From Planctomycetaceae bacterium (lineage in GTDB: Bacteria > Planctomycetota > Planctomycetia > Pirellulales > Pirellulaceae), in assembly GCA_020638995.1 (NCBI GenBank), contig JACKHM010000001.1, forward strand, positions 3,534,001 to 3,598,000: a stretch of DNA of 64,000 bases. The letters run 5' to 3'. The translations under genes and the position numbers were made by a program. Of this stretch, positions 44,875-53,218 are shown in pieces. Within the stretch, counting starts at the first letter, position 1, and each line of letters starts with the position of its first letter. Under the pieces are notes generated by a model that was given only the letters and a program-made list of their open reading frames with translations, searched no databases and was not told where the DNA came from.

Positions 44875-46326
44875 CTATTGGGACGCCAACATCGGAAAAG
44901 CGGCGGCGAGGTCCAAGGCGTCGCCAGTTTCTACCTGTAAGGATCGCAGCTTCTCGAACATGCTCTTGATCCGAGCCTGTTGTTCGCTCACGTCAGCGAT
45001 GTCCTGCTGCTCGCTAGGGTCATTCTCCAAGTCGAACAATAGCACTTTCGGAACCTTGGGATACAAGATGAGTTTGTAGCCATCATCCGTGATCATACGC
45101 TGCATGTCCTCGCGATACGCGCCGTAGATCGCATCGTACTGTTCGTGGCGCTGGCCAGAGAGCACAGGCAGCAAGCTCCTGAACTTGACGTGCTCAGGAA
45201 TCGAGCTGCCGGCGAGTTCGAGCGCCGTGGGCATGATATCTTGCAGGTAGACCGGCGTATCGATCCTGGCGCCAGCTTCGACTCCTTTACCAACGACGAT
45301 TAGCGGCACTCTCATACTGTGGTCGAACATGTTTTGTTTGCCCAACAAGCCGTGGTGGCCGCACGACAATCCGTGATCGGCGGTAAAGAAGATATATGTA
45401 TTGCCCTCTTGTCCGGTCTTCTTCAGAGCCTCCAGGATCAGCCCGATTTGATGATCCATGTGGGTGATGATTGCATAGTATTCTTGACGATTGACCTTCA
45501 CCGCATACTCGGTGCGAGGAAATGGTGCGAGGGCTTCGTCACGCAAGGACTTGCCATTGCCGATCGCATCCATATACGGATACAGCGGCAAGAAATTGCT
45601 GGGCACCTTTACCTTCGAGAGTGGATAGCGGTCGACGTATTCTTGAGGCGATTGGCGCGGATCGTGAGGTGCGTTGAACGCGATGTACATGAAGAAGGGA
45701 TTATTGCTCTTGGCCGCAGTCTCCAAATATCCGATGGCATCATCCTTGACGACTTCGCTCCAGTGCTTACCACCTTCCCAAAATCCGCCAAACTTTGGAT
45801 CAGATGGAGACCACTTGTCGGGCTGTCCTTCGATGGGACGGTTGTAACCTTCGGGAGTCTGCTTTGGCATGCCGCCTCGGATGTGTTGGGCGACATCAAA
45901 TACCTGGTTCGCATCCGCCTTGATGTGCCACTTGCCGGTGAAGTACGTGTCGTAGCCTTGTTTCTTCATAAGTCGGGGCCACAGCCGATCCGTTTCTTCT
46001 GGCTGCTTGATCGTCGCCTCCAGTTGCTGAGCATGCCACAGGTATCGTCCACTTACCAACATCGTGCGGCTGGCAACACAAACGGCACCGTGAAAGCCGC
46101 CCTGATTGTACGCATGCGTCAACGTCGTTCCTGTGCGTACCAACTTGTCAAGATTCGGTGTTTCGATTTCGTCGTTACCCAAGGCGTGAATCGATTCGTA
46201 CGTTTGATCGTCGGCGAAAATGAACAAGATGTTGGGACGAGACGATGGCTCCGCGGCGACGGATCCGCGAGCGATGAAAACAATGCTTGCGAGCAAACAA
46301 CCTAGAGAGATTGTACGGACATTCAT
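44875..46326 (-). CDS. Secreted sulfatase (CVASR type)
   Basis: A 483-residue sulfatase with signal peptide (LGCLLASIVFIARGSVAAE), metal-binding IFADDQTY (Asp39, Asp40), and formylglycine motif C83-V-A-S-R87, where Ala replaces the usual proline. The later FFTADHGLSCGHHGLLGKQNMFDHSMRVPLIV region is typical of iduronate-sulfatase- and choline-sulfatase-like groups. Catalytic cysteine and arginine are kept, so activity is expected. It sits 13 bases upstream of the FAD oxidoreductase and is probably co-transcribed with it. It shows only family similarity to the two sulfatases at 12503-16588, and is not a recent duplicate of them. Confidence 0.93.
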   Translation of the reverse strand: MNVRTISLGCLLASIVFIARGSVAAEPSSRPNILFIFADDQTYESIHALGNDEIETPNLDKLVRTGTTLTHAYNQGGFHGAVCVASRTMLVSGRYLWHAQQLEATIKQPEETDRLWPRLMKKQGYDTYFTGKWHIKADANQVFDVAQHIRGGMPKQTPEGYNRPIEGQPDKWSPSDPKFGGFWEGGKHWSEVVKDDAIGYLETAAKSNNPFFMYIAFNAPHDPRQSPQEYVDRYPLSKVKVPSNFLPLYPYMDAIGNGKSLRDEALAPFPRTEYAVKVNRQEYYAIITHMDHQIGLILEALKKTGQEGNTYIFFTADHGLSCGHHGLLGKQNMFDHSMRVPLIVVGKGVEAGARIDTPVYLQDIMPTALELAGSSIPEHVKFRSLLPVLSGQRHEQYDAIYGAYREDMQRMITDDGYKLILYPKVPKVLLFDLENDPSEQQDIADVSEQQARIKSMFEKLRSLQVETGDALDLAAAFPMLASQ

Positions 46327-46431
46327 GGAGTTGGCTTTCGAATTCGGTACTTGGGCGGTCTAGACGAAAGTCTGCAATATATCTTGAGATGTCCCGCTTT
46401 GCGAATTCAGCGTATCAAATCACGGTCCGGC

Positions 46432-47658
46432 CTAATATGTCATATTAGCTTGTAGAAACACTTCGTAATCGAACTGGCGATCATCCCCGTTTCGCAATGG
46501 AATGACCAGACCGGGGCGAAGCGAATACCGTTCTTTGATTTGGCAATGTAGTCCGAAAGTGACGTCGAGGATGTCGTACCGGCGCGAGAGGTCTCCGATC
46601 AGGAATCCGGATTGCATGATGAGGTCCGCATCGTTCAACGTCGTCGCGTAATGCAACTCGGTGATGGGGGCAAAGCCCGTTAGCCACGCTCGGCTTGGAT
46701 CGTTGCGCAGCCAATACCCAACACTCAGGTCGAGGAATAACAGCGTCGGATCTTGCACGACGCCAAGCGGCTGGAGGTTCATTGCCATAAGATCGCCGCG
46801 GGCGGGATTGCCGGCCGTGTCAATGTCAAGCTGCATGAAGCTTTGAACGAACAGCTGTTCGGTCGGCGTGGTAACAACCCCAAGAAATGGCAACAAGTGT
46901 ACCGCACGGTTTTGTACCTCAAGAATCAGCCGCCGATCCGCTGGTCGAAAGAGTCGAACATCGTCCGCGGTGGGGACCGCAACGCCGAGTCCGGTAGAGA
47001 CGAGCGCCCGCTCATTGGTCCACACAGCCGTTTTGAACAGCATCGTGATGTTGCCAAATTCGGTATCCTTGGAGTTCACCGGATCGTCGAGCTGATCACT
47101 TGCGAGCGTGTGGGCAAATGGAATTCGCAGCTCAAATGAGGAGCGGTTGTCCCAGAGAAGGTGTTCGACTCCGAACGCATACCGGTTGACGTCTCCAAAG
47201 CTTCCGTCAATTGCGTCGTCGAAGTAGTGATACGTCCCGTAGATTCGGTTGCGGGGCTGTGGACTGTAGTTCTCAGAGATCTTGACGAGTCGCGTGGCTG
47301 CGCCGCCGCGAGGTGGCGCACCTTTGGGACCTCCATTCGGGCCCGAGACAGGTCTTCCCCCGCCAAAGAAGTCGCCGAACATACCTGGAACTCGTGCCAA
47401 CAATGTCGTGCCTCCAAGGGGAGGCTGACGTGGCCGACGAACCGGAGGTTCAACAAGACTCGCGACGGGCGGTCGACCGCGCCGGGACGGTTGAGTTTGA
47501 ACAAAGCGAAGTTCACTGCCCTCGGCCAGCGGATCGTCGATTACAAACTGATCGTCATCCGCAGTAGCAAACCAGTTTTCTTCAGCGGAAACGGAACGGG
47601 ACGTGAGGATTGCGATTACCAGCAATAGACAAGGCAGCGTTGCTCGGTACAGCATCAT
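46432..47658 (-). CDS. Putative outer-membrane beta-barrel protein
   Basis: A 408-residue protein with signal peptide (ATLPCLLLVIAILTSRSVSA). A Pro/Gly/Arg-rich linker (about 60-125) is followed by a region of alternating hydrophobic strands ending in an aromatic residue (FLQANMTY), as in outer-membrane barrels. Short strands such as YAFGVEHLLW, SSFELRIPFAHTL and EFGNITMLFKTAVW support this. No specific family is recognised; porin-like transporter or lipid-binding proteins are alternatives. Start ATG 47658 (followed by a second ATG at 47655) is chosen for the signal peptide. The kinase gene ends 100 bases upstream on the same strand, so the two may share a transcript. Confidence 0.6.
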   Translation of the reverse strand: MMLYRATLPCLLLVIAILTSRSVSAEENWFATADDDQFVIDDPLAEGSELRFVQTQPSRRGRPPVASLVEPPVRRPRQPPLGGTTLLARVPGMFGDFFGGGRPVSGPNGGPKGAPPRGGAATRLVKISENYSPQPRNRIYGTYHYFDDAIDGSFGDVNRYAFGVEHLLWDNRSSFELRIPFAHTLASDQLDDPVNSKDTEFGNITMLFKTAVWTNERALVSTGLGVAVPTADDVRLFRPADRRLILEVQNRAVHLLPFLGVVTTPTEQLFVQSFMQLDIDTAGNPARGDLMAMNLQPLGVVQDPTLLFLDLSVGYWLRNDPSRAWLTGFAPITELHYATTLNDADLIMQSGFLIGDLSRRYDILDVTFGLHCQIKERYSLRPGLVIPLRNGDDRQFDYEVFLQANMTY

Positions 47659-47758
47659 GATGACAGCATTGCATGGTAAAATCGCGCCGTGCGCAGAGCG
47701 ATCCGGTGTTATCGGTTGTATCGGTTGCACCGCGCGGCAAGGATTAGCCAACCATTGT

Positions 47759-50700
47759 CTAATTTTCGGATCGCCGTAGGTCGATGCGGTTCAACGCTTG
47801 CTCTGCGTGTCCAAGATCGCGGCGATAATACTCGTCGTCGGCGTGACGTTCGACAAGCGGTAGCAACACGTTGCGGGCTTGCTCGAATGTGGCGCGGGCT
47901 GCTTCGGCGTTGCCTCCGTCCAGCTCGCGATTCGCCACGTCAATCAGAATGGCTCCAAGATCACCAAGTGCAAGATCCCGTTGCTCGACCGCTGGATTCT
48001 CGCTCGAAAGCTGCTGTGACAACTCACTCCATTTGTCGCAGGCGAGTTGCATCGTTTGCTTTGCTCGTCGTGGCTGGCCGACCGCCCATTGCAGGCGTGC
48101 GATCGTTCTCAAGCGTGTCGCGACCGAGGAGTCGAGTTTTTCGCGCGGCAGTTGTTGTTCCATCGATTTGTGGAGTTCGCCGATGGAAACCGTTTCGGGG
48201 TCATCGGGATTAGCAACTGTAAGATACACGGCATATAACTCAATCGCCGTATCCTGCTGTTGCTGCGAGTACTGGTCATTCTCTGGGAACTCATTCGCGA
48301 GCGAAGAAACAGCGTCGTAAGCCGCCATCAACAGCACCAAAGACTCCTTTGCATCGACACTTGCGCACAGATGTCGACCGGCGTGATACTGGGTGACCGC
48401 ACGAACCCATCTCGCTCTCGCTCTCGCTGACGACTGACCAGCGGGAAAGCTGTCGACAGCGCGGATTGCGTTCTGCAAAGGAATGGACGCATCCCCCGGT
48501 TGTTCCAACCACAAATAGAGTCGTCCGAGGTTTGCTTCTGCTGCCGCGAGATCAACGCGATACTCCACTGCATTCGGTAAACGATCGGCGAGTTGATTGA
48601 GGAGTCGACGGGCCGAATCGTAACTGGCGATCGAATCCTCGACGCGGTCCAACTTCGCAAGCAACCCGGCGTAGTTCACCAATACTCCGGCGTATGTCGC
48701 TTGGTACTGATGAACACTTGGATTGGCTTCTGCTAACGGTTTGCTCACGGCCAGGGCAGCTTCATAGTGAGCAACCGCAGATTCGTGCTGTTCGGAGGCA
48801 GCCTCCAGATCCGCGCGGCGGCGGTTCGCGTTGGCCAACATTTCCGCAACTTCCAAATCCTCAAGATCGTCACCATAGACCGCAGTCAAACAAGTAACAG
48901 CATCGGACAGACTGGCAAGGGCTTCCTCGTTGTTGTCGGCATCGGCTTCCAGGTTCCCGATGTTGTAGCTACCCTTGGCCCAATCGCGTCGTATGGGGCC
49001 GGCGTCAACTTGATTTCTCCACGGTTCGCGAAGCGACTGCGCCACCAACAACTCTTCCCGGGCTTTCTGGACCAAATGCTGGGTGCGAAAGCACTCGCCA
49101 AGATTCATATGGCTGTTGGCTAATACGCGTGCGTACTCAGCATCGGTGGGCGCGATGTCATACAACTTCAGCCTGACAGCGATCGCTTGTTGAAACGCGG
49201 AAATCGCCTCGTCCGACTGGCCCATCTCCGACAACGCTCGACCGCGGGCGTTGAGACTGAGTCCAAGGGCATACAGACGCCGTTCGCTCAAAGGCTGTTG
49301 ATCGATCAACGACTGTTGCAGCGAGATCGCACGATCGAACTCGCGAAGCGAATCTTCAGGTGCGAAGATGGCACGTTTGATGATGCCCATTCGATAGTAT
49401 GCATCGCCCAATTCATCGCGAGTTTGGCTATCCAAGGAGTGTTCTTTTGCAAACCCTTCGTAGTACACCAGCGCTCGCTGCAGCAAGCCACGCCGCAGAG
49501 ATTGCGATCCCGGTTGGTTCAACAAAGTCGCTTCGCTGACTTCCGTGAAGTAATCGTCGACGACTTGCCGTACGATTGCGTGTTGCTCCTGTTCATGCTC
49601 GTAGGCACGTCGCATGAGGATGGCACTCACGGCAAGCACCACGAGTGTGGCCAGCATGATCGCCGCGACGGCAACTGCAGTGTTCCAATGGCGGCGAGTC
49701 CAACGGCGCAGACGCTGTGAGACAGGCTCTCTCCATATGGAAACAGGCTCATCGGCCAGCCAGTGTTCGACGTCTTCCGCCAAGCGGGCTGCGGAGTCGT
49801 AGCGATCTTCCGGTCGCGTTTGCATCGCCTTCAGACAGATCGCTTCGAGCGCAGCTGGTACGGATGGGTTGATTTCTCGGGGCGATTGGAACTCGCCGCG
49901 TTCCACCTTTTTCAAAACGTCAGAAAGTTTGTCGCGAAAAGGAGCTTGGCCGGTCAGCAGATGATAAAGAGTTGCGCCGAGCCCATAGATGTCGCTAGGA
50001 GGTCCGAGTAGATCCAGCCGACCGGCTGCCTGTTCGGGGCTCATGTATCCCGGTGTGCCAACCACGGCCCCCATGCTGGTCGGCGCCGAACCGCTCCCGG
50101 AGCTGACTTGCAGCGGAGGTCCATCCAACAGAGTGGGCAAGTCAGATCCATCGATCGGTTTGGCCAATCCCCAGTCGACAAGCAGGGTCTCTCCATATTT
50201 TCCAAGCATGATGTTGCCGGGCTTCAAATCGCGATGTAACACGCCGCGGCTGTGGGCATATTGAACAGCATCGCACACATCGACAAACCGCCGAAGTAGC
50301 TTATGGAGTTCGAGATTTTTCGCGTCTGAGGGACATCGCTGATAGGCGTCGATTGCCTCTTTCAAGTTGTCCCCACGAATGAATCGCATCGCGTAGTAGG
50401 GGCGGCCATCCGAATAATGCCCCAACCCGTATACGGGGATAATGCTGGGGTGCTCAAGACCGCCGGTGATCTCGGCTTCGATCATGAATCTCTCACGCGT
50501 GGCTGCGTTTGCCGCATATTTCATCTGCAGCTCCTTGAGCGCCACTTCTCGATGCAGCTCTTTGTCGAGGGCAACCGAGATTTGACCGAGGCCGCCCTGT
50601 GCATGAGGCCGCAAGATGCGAAATCGCTGGTCGCCATCGCGAGCACGACCGACCTGGCGTGTCGCGTAAGTATCAGGCGATTCCGTCGCCGCGAGATGTA

Positions 50701-51025
50701 TCAACGATGCGTGTAGATCTTGGTCGTCGATTTGTTCCAAGACTTCGCCAATCGACGAATCAGCGCGAAATGCTACCAAACTTTGGTGAGGATCATCATT
50801 GTGCTGCCGCAAATATTCCTGGACCAGCTCGGTCAGCAGGTTTCGCCGTGTTTCGTTCAACGCGCCCTGTTCAACCAGTATGTCTCCGATGTGACGTTTC
50901 TTGTCGAACGTCCAAGCCTGCATTGCCGCGAGCAACGCATCCTGAGAAATAAAATTCATCTGCAGTGCGGTCATCCCGAACAGGAGGTTCGAGTCCGCGT
51001 TGGACGCAGGCATGGTGGGTATCAA
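47759..51025 (-). CDS. Membrane Ser/Thr protein kinase with TPR repeats
   Basis: A 1088-residue kinase. Residues about 18-75 (FISQDALLAAMQAW, IGDILVEQGAL) resemble the N-terminal domain of GspE/PilB-type ATPases. The kinase domain spans about 135-425: Gly loop HAQGGLGQIS (141-150), Lys164 in VALK, HRD 264-266, DWG 284-286 in place of DFG, and a GTPGYMSPEQ activation segment. One transmembrane helix is at about 448-470. The C-terminal 600 residues are TPR-like helical repeats (for example SEMGQSDEAISAFQQAI and EASEQHESAVAHYEAAL) that could sense a protein partner. This kinase-TM-TPR layout is widespread in planctomycetes. The start may be ATG 51025 or 51013. An outer-membrane protein gene follows. 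Confidence 0.92.
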   Translation of the reverse strand: MIPTMPASNADSNLLFGMTALQMNFISQDALLAAMQAWTFDKKRHIGDILVEQGALNETRRNLLTELVQEYLRQHNDDPHQSLVAFRADSSIGEVLEQIDDQDLHASLIHLAATESPDTYATRQVGRARDGDQRFRILRPHAQGGLGQISVALDKELHREVALKELQMKYAANAATRERFMIEAEITGGLEHPSIIPVYGLGHYSDGRPYYAMRFIRGDNLKEAIDAYQRCPSDAKNLELHKLLRRFVDVCDAVQYAHSRGVLHRDLKPGNIMLGKYGETLLVDWGLAKPIDGSDLPTLLDGPPLQVSSGSGSAPTSMGAVVGTPGYMSPEQAAGRLDLLGPPSDIYGLGATLYHLLTGQAPFRDKLSDVLKKVERGEFQSPREINPSVPAALEAICLKAMQTRPEDRYDSAARLAEDVEHWLADEPVSIWREPVSQRLRRWTRRHWNTAVAVAAIMLATLVVLAVSAILMRRAYEHEQEQHAIVRQVVDDYFTEVSEATLLNQPGSQSLRRGLLQRALVYYEGFAKEHSLDSQTRDELGDAYYRMGIIKRAIFAPEDSLREFDRAISLQQSLIDQQPLSERRLYALGLSLNARGRALSEMGQSDEAISAFQQAIAVRLKLYDIAPTDAEYARVLANSHMNLGECFRTQHLVQKAREELLVAQSLREPWRNQVDAGPIRRDWAKGSYNIGNLEADADNNEEALASLSDAVTCLTAVYGDDLEDLEVAEMLANANRRRADLEAASEQHESAVAHYEAALAVSKPLAEANPSVHQYQATYAGVLVNYAGLLAKLDRVEDSIASYDSARRLLNQLADRLPNAVEYRVDLAAAEANLGRLYLWLEQPGDASIPLQNAIRAVDSFPAGQSSARARARWVRAVTQYHAGRHLCASVDAKESLVLLMAAYDAVSSLANEFPENDQYSQQQQDTAIELYAVYLTVANPDDPETVSIGELHKSMEQQLPREKLDSSVATRLRTIARLQWAVGQPRRAKQTMQLACDKWSELSQQLSSENPAVEQRDLALGDLGAILIDVANRELDGGNAEAARATFEQARNVLLPLVERHADDEYYRRDLGHAEQALNRIDLRRSEN

Positions 51026-51108
51026 TCTCTCGAAAAATTACCGCCAGCAGACGTGTGGAGTAACGTGCTGGTGGCACACTATGGTTCACAATTGGGGACT
51101 AAACGATC

Positions 51109-51927
51109 TCAGTGCTGCCCAATGATGAAGAACTCGTATCCATCACCGGTGGGTCGGATGCCGAATATCGTCTTGCCGATTCTATCGAGTTGTCCATCCA
51201 TCGTGTGCTCGAGTTCCAACTGCGCGAGCATTTCTTCGATGCTTTTGGGGTAGAACTGCAGGACGATGCGGCGTTCAACATCCACGCCGGCTCGTTGGAG
51301 CAACTGGCGATCCATCGATTGGACGGTTCCACTTCTCCAAGAGAAATAGATTCGATCCTCCTCGGCCCCAGAAGCTGTGCGCAGCGTCGGTGAGGCATCG
51401 GAGAGCCCAGAGACATAATCGATGTCTTCCTTTCTCCCGACCGCGCCGAGTTCGATTCCGAAGAAGTCAAGTTGTCGAGCGTAACCTTCGATCGATGTTG
51501 CATTGTAGCGAACTTCCCAACGCTCCCATCGTGGTACGGTGTCGAAAGGGGTTGGCGGGCCGACAGGACGCGAGTCGTCAAGCGGTCCCTCGATCTCGAT
51601 TATGCTCGCCGCAATCACTGACTCGGTCGTTATCAATGTTGAGAGTTCCGTTGGCTCGAATGAGGCAACGCGCGTGAGCTCGTGAATGGCCGGAGTGTCC
51701 AACTCGCTTTGCTCTTCCGTGAAGACGTCTCGTCGTGCGCTCGCGCTTCCGTAGTTGCGGACTATTCTCTCAGTTTCTGGGGGCGTAGCTAACCACAGCA
51801 CGACGAGGACCGCAACGCTCGCCCCAGAAAGAATCAACATCGAGATCAGTAGACTCGCTACGCGATCGAAACAACTGGCTCGAAGCGATGGTTCAAGCAT
51901 CCGTCGCTCGTGGCAATTTGATGACAT
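51109..51927 (-). CDS. Single-pass membrane protein of unknown function
   Basis: A 272-residue protein with one transmembrane helix (about 25-47, LLISMLILSGASVAVLVVLWLA) and a soluble C-terminal part outside the membrane. The C-terminal part has two related strand-rich segments (WERWEVRYNATSIEGYARQL and MDRQLLQRAGVDVERRIVLQ). I do not recognise the family. GAGGGAG seven bases before ATG 51927 supports the start. It lies 83 bases upstream of the TPR kinase on the same strand, so the two might be co-expressed; it could be a membrane partner, but there is no direct evidence. Confidence 0.6.
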   Translation of the reverse strand: MSSNCHERRMLEPSLRASCFDRVASLLISMLILSGASVAVLVVLWLATPPETERIVRNYGSASARRDVFTEEQSELDTPAIHELTRVASFEPTELSTLITTESVIAASIIEIEGPLDDSRPVGPPTPFDTVPRWERWEVRYNATSIEGYARQLDFFGIELGAVGRKEDIDYVSGLSDASPTLRTASGAEEDRIYFSWRSGTVQSMDRQLLQRAGVDVERRIVLQFYPKSIEEMLAQLELEHTMDGQLDRIGKTIFGIRPTGDGYEFFIIGQH

Positions 51928-52045
51928 ACAGTGTCTCCCTCACACCAGATGAAGCCGGAATACTCGCTGAACACGTAGCGAGGTCTCATAATAACGCTAA
52001 GACGTGCAAAAGGGAAAACGCCAACCGGAGAGGCGATTTTCTGTG

Positions 52046-53203
52046 TCAGACGCGTTCGAAGATCGTCGCAATTCCTTGGCCGACGCCGATACACATTGTT
52101 GCCAGTCCCAGGCTGGCATCCCGATCAATCATGGCGTGAATCAATGTCGTGGCAATGCGAGCACCGCTGGCGCCGAGCGGATGACCTATAGCGATCGATC
52201 CACCGCGGACATTGACCTTTTCTGGATCGAGCTTAGACATACGGATGCAGGCCAACGCCTGGGCCGCGAACGCTTCGTTCAACTCGATCAAGTCGATATC
52301 GTCGATTTGCATCCCGGCTCGTTTCAAGACCTTTGCCGTGGCCGGAACTGGACCGGTTCCCATGACGGCAGGTTCGACACCGGCGATGGCAGTCGAACGG
52401 ATACGCACTAAAGGCGACAAGCCAAGCGCCTGCGCCCTTTCTTCGGACATGACCAGCATCATCGCCGCGCCATCGTTCAGTGGCGAACTATTACCAGCCG
52501 TCACCGTGCCAACTTTCGGCATGAAAGCGGGGGATAGGGCTGTTAGCGCTTCGAGCGTGCTGTCCGCGCGAACACATTGATCGGCTTGGGCAAGAATTCG
52601 GTTTCCATCCTCGTCGCGACCGTATATCGGTACGATTTCCCGCTTGAACTCGCCAGCCGCTTGTGATGCAGCGGCCAGTTGATGACTGCGTAAGGCAAAT
52701 TCATCTTGTTCTTCGCGCGAGATGCCTTGAGTCTGTGCGAGGAACTCGGCTGTCACCCCCATCATGAGCGCGCCCTTACTCGTGCGATGAAAGAGCTTGG
52801 GGTTGAGGTCAACGCCGTGGTCCATCGGGACGTGGTGCATATGCTCAAGGCCCCCCACGACATGCACGTCTTCACACCCAGCCATGATCGCGTGCGTCGC
52901 TTGATGAAGTGCTTGCAAACTGCTGCCGCACAAGCGATTGATGGTTGCTCCGCCCGCGGCGATTGGCAGTCCCGACATCAAGCCGACCATGCGGGCGACG
53001 TTCAATCCCTGCTCGAGCGTTTGTTGCGTGTTGCCGAGCACAATGTCTTCGATTTCAGCCGGATCGATTCCCGATCGGTCGACGAGGGCTTTCACGCAGG
53101 CAACGGCGAGATCATCACTACGAACGTCACGGTACAGGCCTTTCTCTTTGTGAGCCCGTCCGATTGGTGTGCGTACGCAGTCGACGACGACGGCTGTTTT
53201 CAT
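52046..53203 (-). CDS. fadA: Thiolase (acetyl-CoA acyltransferase)
   Basis: A 385-residue thiolase. The acyl-binding Cys92 is in NRLCGSSLQALH, the acid/base His341 in GHPLGASGAR, and the second Cys371 in CIGVGQG, all in the expected spacing. It cleaves 3-ketoacyl-CoA in the last step of fatty-acid beta-oxidation or condenses acyl units in reverse. It starts 15 bases after the stop of the multifunctional 3-hydroxyacyl-CoA dehydrogenase gene and is the second gene of a fadB-fadA operon. The length is normal for the family, and no signal peptide is present. Confidence 0.95.
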   Translation of the reverse strand: MKTAVVVDCVRTPIGRAHKEKGLYRDVRSDDLAVACVKALVDRSGIDPAEIEDIVLGNTQQTLEQGLNVARMVGLMSGLPIAAGGATINRLCGSSLQALHQATHAIMAGCEDVHVVGGLEHMHHVPMDHGVDLNPKLFHRTSKGALMMGVTAEFLAQTQGISREEQDEFALRSHQLAAASQAAGEFKREIVPIYGRDEDGNRILAQADQCVRADSTLEALTALSPAFMPKVGTVTAGNSSPLNDGAAMMLVMSEERAQALGLSPLVRIRSTAIAGVEPAVMGTGPVPATAKVLKRAGMQIDDIDLIELNEAFAAQALACIRMSKLDPEKVNVRGGSIAIGHPLGASGARIATTLIHAMIDRDASLGLATMCIGVGQGIATIFERV

Positions 53204-53218
53204 AACGAATCTACCTTG

